Origin: Pseudoalteromonas ulvae UL12
Lineage (GTDB): Bacteria; Pseudomonadota; Gammaproteobacteria; Enterobacterales; Alteromonadaceae
Direction: 5' to 3'
Length of the DNA: 64,000 nucleotides
NCBI RefSeq assembly: GCF_014925405.1
Contig: NZ_AQHJ01000030.1
Location: forward strand, 62,001 to 126,000
Shown: positions 9,374-18,464 of the stretch, piece after piece
Layout of the letters: every line of letters begins with the position of its first letter
How positions within the stretch are numbered: position 1 is the stretch's first letter
Position numbers and translations under genes: made by a program
The notes under the pieces: model-generated
What the model was told of the DNA's origin: nothing
Databases searched by the model: none
What the model saw: the letters and a program-made list of their open reading frames with translations, nothing else

Positions 9374-11749
9374 TTACCAATCGAATACGCCACGTACCGT
9401 CAGTGCGAACTCTCTGGGTTTACCTAATCGCGGGTTTCTGACCCGATTAGAAACAAAATATTCTTCGTCAAGTAAGTTGCTACCGACTAAATAAACGCCA
9501 AATGACTCCCATTCATAGCCTAATTGCGCGTTTACTAAGGTGCGGGAGTTATTATGCAAATCAAAATATGGGTGAGTCGGCTCTAACCCATCTCTGTATG
9601 GGTTGGTTCTATCCGGTGCGGCGCTGGCATAATTCACATTGATGTCTGTAAAAAAGCCTTCATCACTTTGATAGGTTAAACCTAAGCTATGGGTATTTTC
9701 TGGTGCAGGAAATTGACGTCCTGATAAATCAAATTCTGTTTGCCCGTTATTGGACGTGGGTGTCACAACTTTAAAATCGGTAAATTCAGTTCCTGAATGG
9801 CCTAATGCTAAGTACGTTTTCAGATTATGATTGATCACATAGTTGAGCTCTAACTCCATTCCTTTGACGGTTGATTGACCTGCATTAAAGGTTTGTAAAT
9901 CGAAGTTATTAGGTGATAACTGCACCGATACTTGCTGATCTTTCCAGTCAAGATAGAACACATTGGCATTGGCAGTTAATTTGCCATCGAGCCATGTTGA
10001 GCGGATAGAAAGCTCGTAGTTATCGGTGTATTCCGGATCATATTCAAACACTTCAGAGCGAGCTTGATTCACCCCAACACCACCAGAGCGATAGCCTTTT
10101 TGATAGGTGAATGTGGTAATTAAATCATCGTTAAAGTGATACGTTGCGCCAATTTTAGGGAGTACAGTGTTGAACGAAGCATCACTCAATGGTGCGGTTT
10201 GTGACGCTTTGTCTGCCATGCCAAGTAAAAGAGAGTTTATTCCCGAAATAAGTGGCGCGATGGCCGCATAAGGCGTGCCGATGTAATGACTCGCTTGTGG
10301 CATTTTGTCTTGATTTAAAATGGTATATTTTGCGTCAGCTGCGTTTTGTTGTTTTTCGCGGTCAAAACGGATCCCAGCTAAAATATCCCACTGATCATTG
10401 ATATGCCACACCCCATCAGCGAATAATGCGTAGCTAGTCACTTCGCTGGTACTGAGCGAAAAAATTTCAGTTTTGGCAGGGTTAAATGCATCGTATTGGC
10501 TGATCACTAAATCTGCAATGTGTGGGCTTAATTGATATTGCGCCTGTAAGGCTGAGCTCGATAAACCTAAGCGAGCAAGTACATAGTTATTTAACCCCGT
10601 ACTGAGCGCAGTGGAGTCACCCTTGAAGTAATACGCACCGGCTACCGCACTAAATTGCTCATATTCGAAGTTAAAACGAAACTCTTGGGTTAAGGTATCT
10701 TCTTGATTGTTGTAAAGCGTGGCACTGCCGGTATCTGTGATTGGCGTGCTACCAAAACCTTGTGGATAATCCGAATCCCAATCAAACGCTTCGACAACAT
10801 CAGAGTAAGTGGTATAAGACGAAAATGACACGGCTTCATTGAGGTCATAATTCAGTCCTAACGAAATTAAATCCGTACTGACTTGGCGACTACGTGTATC
10901 GTTGTATTGCGTCACTCTGTTTGCAAAAGGATCTGTGCCACCATCAATGGTGAGGTTCGCATCGCCATACACGCGTTTGGCATTCATCAAGCTTAATTGC
11001 GCCGAAAACCCATCGATGTTTTCGGGGGTATAAAGTAGCTTTAAGCGATAAGTATGCGAGTCATCGGTGTCTGAATCACTATTATTGAAGGTATTGGTGA
11101 TGGTGCCATCGTAACGTTTTTCTTCGCCACTAAAACGAAATGCTAAAGTCTCGTCGATTAATCCACCGCCAATTGCCAGCGCAGCTTCTTGTTGGCCATT
11201 ACTGCCAAGTGTGAGTCGGTATTTTCCTTCATTATAAAAACTGGCATCTTGTGTATTGAGGATCACCGCACCGGCCAACGCATTACGCCCTTGCAAGGTT
11301 GATTGAGGGCCACGCAAAATTTCGATTTGCTTGGCATCCCAAGTCGAAAATCCACCATTACGAATCAAACTCGCCGGTAATGGGGCGCCATCAATATAGA
11401 CACTGGCTAAATAGCTATTGCCCCCACCCGAAACATTAAAGCCATCAATCCCGCGGATACTAAAGCCATAATCGTCAGCGTGGGTATTTGCGGTGCGTAC
11501 CAGCACATCAGTAAACGTATCAATTTGTTGTTGCTCTATGACTTCGCTGGTCAGTACAGCAACACTGCTGGTGGTTTCTTGTAGGCTGCGGGTTATTTTT
11601 TGCCCCGTGACCATGATTTTTTCAATGTCTTGTTTGGCAGGCTCTTGTGTGGCTGCATCTTGTTGATTGGCTGCAGATATGTGGCTAACTAAGCCCAAGG
11701 GAATAAAAAAGGCGACGCGAAGTGCAAGCGTAAGGTTATTTAATTTCAT
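9374..11749 (-). CDS. TonB-dependent receptor (probable siderophore receptor)
   Basis: Outer-membrane ligand-gated channel of 791 residues, energised by TonB-ExbB-ExbD. A signal peptide ends near residue 26 (HISA). A TonB-box-like stretch (KIMVTGQKI) follows, then the plug domain (SVAVLTSEVIEQQQIDTF, FSIRGIDGFNVSG, EILRGPQSTLQGRNALAGAV) and a 22-strand-type barrel. The C-terminal strand is REFALTVRGVFDW, ending in an aromatic residue. The PepSY operon begins 95 bases downstream on the same strand, and a Fur-box-like sequence lies upstream, so iron-regulated ferric-siderophore uptake is the best guess. The actual ligand is unknown. Confidence 0.93.
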   Translation of the reverse strand: MKLNNLTLALRVAFFIPLGLVSHISAANQQDAATQEPAKQDIEKIMVTGQKITRSLQETTSSVAVLTSEVIEQQQIDTFTDVLVRTANTHADDYGFSIRGIDGFNVSGGGNSYLASVYIDGAPLPASLIRNGGFSTWDAKQIEILRGPQSTLQGRNALAGAVILNTQDASFYNEGKYRLTLGSNGQQEAALAIGGGLIDETLAFRFSGEEKRYDGTITNTFNNSDSDTDDSHTYRLKLLYTPENIDGFSAQLSLMNAKRVYGDANLTIDGGTDPFANRVTQYNDTRSRQVSTDLISLGLNYDLNEAVSFSSYTTYSDVVEAFDWDSDYPQGFGSTPITDTGSATLYNNQEDTLTQEFRFNFEYEQFSAVAGAYYFKGDSTALSTGLNNYVLARLGLSSSALQAQYQLSPHIADLVISQYDAFNPAKTEIFSLSTSEVTSYALFADGVWHINDQWDILAGIRFDREKQQNAADAKYTILNQDKMPQASHYIGTPYAAIAPLISGINSLLLGMADKASQTAPLSDASFNTVLPKIGATYHFNDDLITTFTYQKGYRSGGVGVNQARSEVFEYDPEYTDNYELSIRSTWLDGKLTANANVFYLDWKDQQVSVQLSPNNFDLQTFNAGQSTVKGMELELNYVINHNLKTYLALGHSGTEFTDFKVVTPTSNNGQTEFDLSGRQFPAPENTHSLGLTYQSDEGFFTDINVNYASAAPDRTNPYRDGLEPTHPYFDLHNNSRTLVNAQLGYEWESFGVYLVGSNLLDEEYFVSNRVRNPRLGKPREFALTVRGVFDW

Positions 11750-11810
11750 TTTATCTGTAAGGCTATATGAAAGGTGATTAGAAAGGCGTTATCGTAACAG
11801 AGGTGCTATT

Positions 11811-11829
11811 GAAAATCATTATCATTACA
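11811..11829. promoter_or_regulatory. Candidate Fur box upstream of the TonB receptor
   Basis: GAAAATCATTATCATTACA matches 14 of 19 positions of the classical Fur consensus GATAATGATAATCATTATC. It lies about 60 bases upstream of the receptor start codon, where a Fur repressor would block the promoter. Iron-replete repression of the whole receptor-PepSY operon is inferred. Confidence 0.7.
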
Positions 11830-11869
11830 GTTTCTTTTTTGTGTTGTTTCTAAAGCAGACTGGCGCTGA

Positions 11870-12733
11870 CTACAATAATTGTGACTTAAATTGCTCTTTA
11901 TAGCGCCTTGATAAATTTAGTTTTTTACCATTGTACAAGGCTATTTCACTGTCGCCGCTTGCAAGCGGAGTAATGGATTTTATCGCATCGAGTTTGACAG
12001 CGTGGCTGCGATGAATGCGGCAAAACCCTTGGGCTTCTAATTGGTTACTCAGTTGAGTAAGGGTCGCGCGCAGTGGGTAAATGCGCTCACCACTGTGCAA
12101 ATTAACATAGTTGCCTGATGATTCAAGCCAATCAATGTCGCTTACTTTAACAATAAATTCTTTACCGAGCTTTTTAACTAAAAAGCGGTCGAATTGAGTT
12201 GGAATAGGCTCGTCTTCATTGTTAGCTAAAGTAGAAGCTTCACCAATAATTTGGGCAAAGAGGTAGCTAAAAACCTTGATCATCACGATAAAAAACAAAA
12301 ATGCCCAAAGATCTTTACGGTATTCATACACCAGTTCAAACCAACTTAAGCCAAAGTCATAACCGCGCCCTTGTAGCCCATAAATTAGCTTACGCAGCCC
12401 CGCCATAATGGCAACGTGCAACAAGCAGTAAAATACAGAGGCGGCAAAATAGGTCGTCAAGGAACGCCCAACAGCCTGCCAATTAAAAGGGTGGTGTTTT
12501 AATAAAAACAGTAAAGCAGGAAAGAGCAACAAGGTACCTACCGCACTTGAATATTCCCAAACAAACGGTTCCCACAACATAAATGGCAAAGCGCCATCAC
12601 GCTGCGCTTCCATGATTTGTGAGGTGGCGTTAATGCTGTTATTAATCAGCACATACATACTAAGCAATAAGGCAACATACCAAACTTGAAACTGCTGGAA
12701 ATGCTGTAATTGAGTACTGTTTAATGTTCGCAT
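11870..12733 (-). CDS. Membrane-anchored LytTR-type transcriptional regulator
   Basis: A 287-residue protein with four predicted membrane helices in the first 170 residues (VWYVALLLSMYVLI, GTLLLFPALLFLL, YFAASVFYCLLHVAIM, LWAFLFFIVMIKVFSYLF). A LytTR DNA-binding domain follows from about residue 190 (FIVKVSDIDWLESSGNYVNLH, then GFCRIHRSHAVKLDAI, LNLSRRYKEQF). It has no receiver domain, so it probably senses a membrane signal directly. It lies upstream of, and in the same direction as, the TonB receptor, and head-to-head with the acyltransferase gene. It may regulate either. Confidence 0.85.
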   Translation of the reverse strand: MRTLNSTQLQHFQQFQVWYVALLLSMYVLINNSINATSQIMEAQRDGALPFMLWEPFVWEYSSAVGTLLLFPALLFLLKHHPFNWQAVGRSLTTYFAASVFYCLLHVAIMAGLRKLIYGLQGRGYDFGLSWFELVYEYRKDLWAFLFFIVMIKVFSYLFAQIIGEASTLANNEDEPIPTQFDRFLVKKLGKEFIVKVSDIDWLESSGNYVNLHSGERIYPLRATLTQLSNQLEAQGFCRIHRSHAVKLDAIKSITPLASGDSEIALYNGKKLNLSRRYKEQFKSQLL

Positions 12734-12927
12734 AACTGGCAGGGTGCCATTTTAACTAAAGGTAATTAATAGCAGCATAACAAGCGAAGCTAATTAGGCC
12801 AAGCTCCCTATCCCTCTGAGCCACCGTTTATCCCTACTGGTTGTTTTATCAGCCTTTTATGCTTGGCTTTGTACTGAATCGCATCAGTCTTAAGTCTCAT
12901 ATTTTAAAGAGAGAATGGACGTTGGGC

Positions 12928-14205
12928 ATGCTAGTAAACTGCGTTATTGGGCTTCAAAAATTCGTTTCGCCTTGGCGGCAAGTGTTTAGCAAAACAGAAA
13001 TAAGTCCGCCGAGGCGCTATGAACTCGACTGGCTACGGGTGCTGGCCTTTGGTATGTTGATTTTTTATCACACCGGCATGTTGTATAGCCAAAACTGGGG
13101 CTTCCATTTTAAAAGCCAATACTTAAGCCTAAATGTTGAAAATGCCATGTTATTACTATCGCCATGGCGAATGGCGTTGATTTGGTTTATCTCAGGTGCG
13201 GCGCTGCGTTTTATTGTGGCACGCTCTAGTTTTACTCATTTTATAACTAGCCGTAGCATACTGATTTTATTGCCGCTGCTGGCTGGTGTTTGGTTGATCG
13301 TTCCTGTGCAGCTTTATGCTGAAATGTCGCAAAAAAGTGGCTTAAACCTCGGTTTTTGGCAGTTTTATCGCGCTTTTTTTGACTTATCGCATCCTATATT
13401 TTCACATTATCAAGCCGGCATTTGGCCGCATGTTGATGTGAATCATCTTTGGTATTTGCGCTCATTGTGGCAATTCACATTATTGCTGGTGTTGATTTTA
13501 CCATTACTACATTTATCTAAAGTGCAGGCTTTAATAACTCACTTGTGTGAGCAGTCGCCGCTTATTATTTTCATGGTATTACTGTTGCCGCTGTGTGCGC
13601 TGAAACTGAGCTGGCCAAGCGAGACCTTTCGCTACCCAATGGGCGCATTATTTTTACTTTATGGCTACTTGTTGGCTTGGCAATCTGGGTTTTACAGTCA
13701 ATTAAAGCGCCACTGGCGCACGTTCCTTATACTGTTTGTTGTGGGCTATCTGCTCGTCATCATTGGTTATCATGTTATTTGGCAAAACCCTATAGCTCAG
13801 CAATGGAAAATCACCAGTATGGATATGCTCTACACCGCACAGCGCTTGCTTGGTGTCATGCTTATGTTGGCTTTGGCACAACGTTTTTTGAATCACGATC
13901 ACCCAATATTAACTAAGCTAAATAGCGCCGTTTTCCCATTTTATATCTTGCATCAAAGCATGATTATCGGCTTGGCGTTTTGGCTTACTCCCTTACAACT
14001 TGGCCCAGTATGGGAGCCTGTCGTTATTATCTGCGTTACCTTCTTTGGTTGTTGGCTGTTTTTTGAAATAGTGCGTCGCATCGATATTATTTGCCCACTG
14101 TTTGGCATCAAACCAAGCCAACAGTACAGTGCCAAACAGCGACGAGTCGTAAGTTGGATTGGATTACTACTTATTAGCCCGCTGGTACTGGAGTTGCTGA
14201 CTTAG
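12928..14205 (+). CDS. Acyltransferase family 3 membrane protein
   Basis: A multi-helix inner-membrane protein of about 425 residues (around ten helices) that starts with the family hallmark RYELDWLRVLAFGMLIFYHTG. Acyltransferase-3 enzymes move acetyl, succinyl or other acyl groups onto extracytoplasmic glycans; OpgC is a related type. The catalytic-type His in 'FYH' is present. A later ILHQSMIIGLAFW segment is also typical. The ATG at 12928 was preferred over the TTG at 12841, which would add an unsupported leader. The 3' end of this gene recurs in degenerate form at about 14565-14640. Confidence 0.85.
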   Translation: MLVNCVIGLQKFVSPWRQVFSKTEISPPRRYELDWLRVLAFGMLIFYHTGMLYSQNWGFHFKSQYLSLNVENAMLLLSPWRMALIWFISGAALRFIVARSSFTHFITSRSILILLPLLAGVWLIVPVQLYAEMSQKSGLNLGFWQFYRAFFDLSHPIFSHYQAGIWPHVDVNHLWYLRSLWQFTLLLVLILPLLHLSKVQALITHLCEQSPLIIFMVLLLPLCALKLSWPSETFRYPMGALFLLYGYLLAWQSGFYSQLKRHWRTFLILFVVGYLLVIIGYHVIWQNPIAQQWKITSMDMLYTAQRLLGVMLMLALAQRFLNHDHPILTKLNSAVFPFYILHQSMIIGLAFWLTPLQLGPVWEPVVIICVTFFGCWLFFEIVRRIDIICPLFGIKPSQQYSAKQRRVVSWIGLLLISPLVLELLT

Positions 14206-14290
14206 TTTTTTTCTTGTTAGTTGAGATTACAGGCTTTTAGCCTAAGCCTTGGCAGCTTTATATCGCGAAGGCTTAGTAGGCCAGCAAGTA

Positions 14291-14590
14291 TTAAATTTTG
14301 ATTCTTTTAGCTGCTGTTGAGAGGCCTTCTTGAAATAAATATTGTTTGATTTCTTTTAAGGATGCTTGCCCTTCAGAGTAATGTTGCAATAAAAAAGGGA
14401 TGATTTTTTCTATCTCTGTTTGATTATTTTCAATTGCAAAGTGAGCAATGAGTCTGATGAGATCATCTTGTTCTGGAAGTACTGGAAAGCCGAATTCTTG
14501 CTCGAGAGTGCGGTAATGATTCATCAATGAATCAAAGCCCGCGACTTTGGTGTCAACCCAATCCAGCAATACGGTGCAAAGCAACGACAA
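14291..14590 (-). pseudogene. Remnant of an esterase-type protein C-terminus
   Basis: The frame encodes about 90 meaningful residues (FDSLMNHYRTLEQEFGF, LIRLIAHFAIENNQTEIEKIIPFL, KEIKQYLFQEG). They resemble the helical C-terminal tail that follows the alpha/beta-hydrolase domain in secreted esterases, such as the one encoded at 36308-37498 in this window. The hydrolase domain is missing. The apparent TTG start lies inside an antisense copy of the acyltransferase gene's 3' end, so the frame is a truncated leftover. An expressed small protein cannot be excluded. Confidence 0.45.
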
Positions 14591-14640
14591 ATCGTAATTT
14601 GGATTACTACTTATTAGCCCGCTGGTGGTGGAGCTACTTA
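14565..14640 (+). repeat. Degenerate second copy of the acyltransferase gene's 3' end
   Basis: This segment aligns with 14118-14203 at the end of the acyltransferase gene, including an exact shared block TTACTACTTATTAGCCCGCTGG. It has single-base and 5-base gaps and several substitutions. It holds no gene of its own. It suggests that a second acyltransferase-like copy once ended here and was mostly deleted. Confidence 0.7.
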
Positions 14641-14816
14641 CGTAAAGGAGTTACTTACATAAAATTTGATAGTGATGAATATTACCTTGCTCCTTAGTGG
14701 CTAACCTTTTGATTTTTAGGTGGCTTGCACGTTAAAACTCAGTTAAATTAACAGGGTTTTAAGTGTGGTTACTGATTCAGTATTGGCCAAGCGAGCTTAT
14801 TTTTTAGGGATGATAG

Positions 14817-16553
14817 ATGCGTTATTACTCATTATTAGTATGTTTATTGGTATCGTTATTGGCATTGCCAAACATAACTATAGCGGGAGCAAGTTCGCCA
14901 ACAACCGCGCCGAATGTATCAGCCACCCACACTACATCCACAGTCAATAGCACCCAAACTCATCCCGACTGGCAGTATCAACAATTATTTGCCATGCAAA
15001 ATCAACTTGCTCGTTTAGACGAAAAGTTAAAACAGCAAACCGCCCTTGGCAATGACGTAAAAGCACTCGAAACCACGCAGCAAACGCTCAAAGTGCAACT
15101 TGCTAACTTACAAACCAAACTTGAAGCACAAGAGAGAGTACAAACTAATCAGTTGAATGGGTTTGATGGTCGGATTGGTGATCTGAAAGATATGATGAAT
15201 TGGTGGTTTTCTGCCTTAACTATTTTCCTCGCATTGGGTGGTTATATTGTTTACCGAAAAAGTAAAAAAGAAGCTGGTGATGTGGCTGGAAAACAAATGG
15301 AAACTTTCATAGCCGAAAATGCTGATCAAATATTAGAAAAAGCAAAGTCTTCATTAGAATCGAAAGTAGATGAATTAAACTTAGTGGTCAATGGCTTACA
15401 AAAATATCTATCTGAAGCAAGGGAAATTATTGAAGATAAGAAAAAGGAAGTTGAAGCCGCTGCCGACAACGTACTAAAAGCCATTGCAGCAAAGCAAGAG
15501 ATTGATCCTGACGACTTAAGAGTACTGGAAAATAGTACAAAAAGAATAGATAAAGAACATGCAACAGCGCGTGAATATTTATCTTTAGCCAATGTGAGTT
15601 ATGGGAAAAAAGATTATCAAACAGCTCTTAAATGGTTAGATTTAGCGATTGGCGCCTTGCGTGAAAATGAACTGCAAACTCTATTAAATGCACAGCTATT
15701 ATGGAGTAAGGCAATGGCATACATGAAATTGATGGATGAAGTGGCTGAATTGAACAGCTATGACATGTTGATTGCACAGTTTAAAACATCGCAGAATGAA
15801 GCAATTCAAATATATGTAGCAAATGCAATTTTTAATCAGGGCTTTAGAAATAGTAAGCAAGGTAACATTAAGAGCGCACTTAACACCTACGCAGAACTAA
15901 TTAAGCAATTCAAAAGATCGCCGAATGCAGCAATTCAACAGCAGGTTGCTAAAGCGATGGTTAACCAAGGAGTTGCTTATGGCTTGCTAGGTAAGCCTGA
16001 CGCTGAACTCAACAGCTACTCAATCTTGATTGAGCAGTTTAAAGACTCGTCGAATGAAGAAATCCAAATTGCAGTTGCCAAGGCGATGTATAATCAAAGT
16101 GTTGTTCATGGAAGACAAAAAGACTTCAGCGCTGCTTTGAATACGCATACGGAGTTGTTAGTGCGATTTAAAGGCGTTAGTAATGTTGAGATTGAAGCGT
16201 GTGTAAACAATACACTAGTCTACATGGCTGAACTGGCTTTATTATTTGAAACGCCTGAACAGGTGCTTGTTCGTATCGCTGAAGTGGAAAATATGTCTGA
16301 GGACAGCCAAGTTTTCGCTGTGATGCAATTTATCCGCTTTTTACTTGGGGATAACACCATTGATGATGTTTTAACGGCCATAGCCGCTATTCCAAAAGAA
16401 ATGGAATTAACATGGCAGTTTGATGAAATAAAAGATTATTTAGCTGCTAATTTCACTGGTGAAAAACAACAACAAATTCAAGCGGTAGTTGCCTTTTTTG
16501 AGCAGCATAAAGATATTGAAACACTGCGCAATGCGTTAGGCATTCAACGTTAG
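14817..16553 (+). CDS. Membrane-anchored coiled-coil / tetratricopeptide repeat protein
   Basis: A 578-residue protein with a signal peptide (MRYYSLLVCLLVSLLALPN, cleavage near TIAGA). A periplasmic Gln-rich coiled coil spans about residues 50-110. A membrane helix at about 125-145 (WWFSALTIFLALGGYIVY) is followed by a long cytoplasmic coiled coil, then TPR-like repeats from about residue 245. The repeats have a period of about 44 residues and share the pattern 'LI-QFK-S-N--IQ--VAKAM-NQG' (residues 320-470). Such proteins act as scaffolds; no enzyme motif is visible. AGGGATGATAG before the ATG is a good ribosome-binding site. No obvious operon partner. Confidence 0.8.
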   Translation: MRYYSLLVCLLVSLLALPNITIAGASSPTTAPNVSATHTTSTVNSTQTHPDWQYQQLFAMQNQLARLDEKLKQQTALGNDVKALETTQQTLKVQLANLQTKLEAQERVQTNQLNGFDGRIGDLKDMMNWWFSALTIFLALGGYIVYRKSKKEAGDVAGKQMETFIAENADQILEKAKSSLESKVDELNLVVNGLQKYLSEAREIIEDKKKEVEAAADNVLKAIAAKQEIDPDDLRVLENSTKRIDKEHATAREYLSLANVSYGKKDYQTALKWLDLAIGALRENELQTLLNAQLLWSKAMAYMKLMDEVAELNSYDMLIAQFKTSQNEAIQIYVANAIFNQGFRNSKQGNIKSALNTYAELIKQFKRSPNAAIQQQVAKAMVNQGVAYGLLGKPDAELNSYSILIEQFKDSSNEEIQIAVAKAMYNQSVVHGRQKDFSAALNTHTELLVRFKGVSNVEIEACVNNTLVYMAELALLFETPEQVLVRIAEVENMSEDSQVFAVMQFIRFLLGDNTIDDVLTAIAAIPKEMELTWQFDEIKDYLAANFTGEKQQQIQAVVAFFEQHKDIETLRNALGIQR

Positions 16554-16581
16554 TTTTATTCATTGTTAATTGCTTTATTTT

Positions 16582-16704
16582 GTCGGCATAAATGCCGACC
16601 TACAATGCGATGTTTTGCCGTAGGTCGTGCTTTAGCGCGACAGGTTTAAAGGTGAAAAAGCAGGTTTCGTTTGCTTTTTTGTTGGCATGAATGCCGATCT
16701 ACAA
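16582..16704. repeat. Three REP-type hairpins upstream of the RAYT gene
   Basis: Hairpins with a TAAA/TGAA-type loop and a flanking CTAC tag: GTCGGCATAAATGCCGAC+CTACAA at 16582-16605, an inverted one (CCGTAGGTCGTGCTTTAGCGCGAC) at about 16618-16641, and GTTGGCATGAATGCCGAT+CTACAA at 16681-16704. They match the elements in the downstream array and at 28655. This is the typical layout of REP sequences around their cognate transposase. Confidence 0.8.
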
Positions 16705-16785
16705 TGCGAACAGAGTATCTACGTTGGTAATCAAAGAGTTCACTCACTAAACTTTGCATAATGATTTAACGCAAAGGATTGTGCT

Positions 16786-17232
16786 ATGAGCTGGAATAAC
16801 CTCAGAAAAGGTCGTGTATCGACCAAGAATGGTGAGTACTTTATTACTTTTGTTTGCCAGCAACGCTTTCCTTATTTCAGTAATCCAGCTTTAGCGCAAT
16901 TATTTTGCCAATGTATCACCCACAATGAAGTTAAGTATCAGTGCCAATGGCTAAGCTGGGTGTTAATGCCGGATCATTTTCATGGTTTATTGTCTTTGGG
17001 CGAAACGACTTTAGGTGCTGTGGTTGGGCAGTTGAAAGGGGCTTCAGCAAGGTTGATTAATCAATCACTGAATACTTCAGGTACTATTTGGCAACATGCC
17101 TATTTTGATCATGCTTTACGCCATGAAGAAGATAGAATTGGCGTTTCGCGTTATATAGTTGCTAATCCACTACGACGTGGTTTAGTCAAAAACATTGGCG
17201 ATTATCCATATTGGAATAGCGTTTATTTGTAA
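16786..17232 (+). CDS. REP-associated tyrosine transposase (RAYT)
   Basis: A 148-residue single-domain Y1 HUH nuclease related to IS200 transposases. The metal-binding HUH motif is His64-Phe-His66 (LMPDHFHGLL). The catalytic tyrosine is Tyr123 in SRYIVANPLRRGLV, the RAYT hallmark. The N-terminus (FITFVCQQRFPYF) is also typical. RAYTs bind and nick REP hairpins next to a short guide tag and are thought to spread REP/BIME elements. The gene is flanked by REPs upstream and by a large BIME-like array immediately downstream, so it is the likely cognate enzyme. All catalytic residues are intact. Confidence 0.93.
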   Translation: MSWNNLRKGRVSTKNGEYFITFVCQQRFPYFSNPALAQLFCQCITHNEVKYQCQWLSWVLMPDHFHGLLSLGETTLGAVVGQLKGASARLINQSLNTSGTIWQHAYFDHALRHEEDRIGVSRYIVANPLRRGLVKNIGDYPYWNSVYL

Positions 17233-17242
17233 AACGCAGGTC

Positions 17243-18456
17243 GGCTGTAGGTCGAGGTTTAGCTCGGAAGATTGGCATCAATGCCTGTGCCAGACCTATT
17301 GACTGCCATTCATGGTGATTGTCGCCGTAAACGACGACCTACAAGGCTAGATCTGTTGTAGGTCGAGGTTTAGCTCGACAAATTGGCATCAATGCCTGCG
17401 CCAGACCTATTGACTGCCATTCACGGTGATTGTCGCCGTAAACGACGACCTACAAGGCTAGATCGGCTGTAGGCCGAGGTTTAGCTCGACAAATTGGCAT
17501 CAATGCCTGCGCCAGACCTATTGACTGCCATTCACGGTGATTGTCGCCGTAAACGACGACCTACAAGGCTAGATCGGCTGTAGGCCGAGGTTTAGCTCGA
17601 CAAATTGACATCAATGCCTGCGCCAGACCTATTGACTGCCATTCACGGTGATTGTCGCCGTAAACGACGACCTACAAGGCTAGATCGGCTGTAGGCCGAG
17701 GTTTAGCTCGACAAATTGACATCAATGCCTGCGCCAGACCTATTGACTGCCATTCACGGTGATTGTCGCCGTAAACGACGACCTACAAGGCTAGATCGGC
17801 TGTAGGCCGAGGTTTAGCTCGACAAATTGACATCAATGCCTGCGCCAGACCTATTGACTGCCATTCACGGTGATTGTCGCCGTAAACGACGACCTACAAG
17901 GCTAGATCGGCTGTAGGCCGAGGTTTAGCTCGACAAATTGACATCAATGCCTGCGCCAGACCTATTGACTGCCATTCACGGTGATTGTCGCCGTAAACGA
18001 CGACCTACAAGGCTAGATCGGCTGTAGGCCGAGGTTTAGCTCGACAAATTGACATCAATGCCTGCGCCAGACCTATTGACTGCCATTCACGGTGATTGTC
18101 GCCGTAAACGACGACCTACAAGGCTAGATCGGCTGTAGGCCGAGGTTTAGCTCGACAAATTGACATCAATGCCTGCGCCAGACCTATTGACTGCCATTCA
18201 CGGTGATTGTCGCCGTAAACGACGACCTACAAGGCTAGATCGGCTGTAGGCCGAGGTTTAGCTCGACAAATTGACATCAATGCCTGCGCCAGACCTATTG
18301 ACTGCCATTCACGGTGATTGTCGCCGTAAACGACGACCTACAAGGCTAGATCGGCTGTAGGCCGAGGTTTAGCTCGACAAATTGACATCAATGCCTGCGC
18401 CAGACCTATTGACTGCCATTCACGGTGATTGTCGCCGTAAACGACGACCTACAAGG
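17243..18456. repeat. Tandem array of eleven 111-bp BIME-like units
   Basis: Units begin at 17243, 17354, 17465, 17576, 17687, 17798, 17909, 18020, 18131, 18242 and 18353. Each holds two inverted REPs: TGTAGGCCGAGGTTTAGCTCGAC (perfect or near-perfect stem) and GTCGCCGTAAACGACGAC followed by CTACAA (stem with one mismatch). A spacer containing CAGACCTATTGACTGCC separates them. Units 4-11 look identical, while units 1-3 differ by a few bases. The array starts about 10 bases after the RAYT stop and ends 8 bases before the stop codon of the convergent kinase gene. Although 111 is a multiple of three, no frame stays open through it. Confidence 0.95.
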
Positions 18457-18464
18457 GTAACCCC

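Noticed and set aside
14765..14950. Short plus-strand frame before the TPR gene
   Set aside because: It overlaps the TPR gene's well-supported start in another frame and has no recognisable protein feature.
17243..18456. CRISPR array
   Set aside because: The 111-bp units are direct, nearly identical head-to-tail copies without variable spacers, each holds two inverted REP hairpins, and no cas gene is nearby.
17243..18456. Coding tandem repeat (111 bases = 37 codons)
   Set aside because: Stop codons occur in every frame; no frame stays open across the array, and the hairpins explain the pattern.
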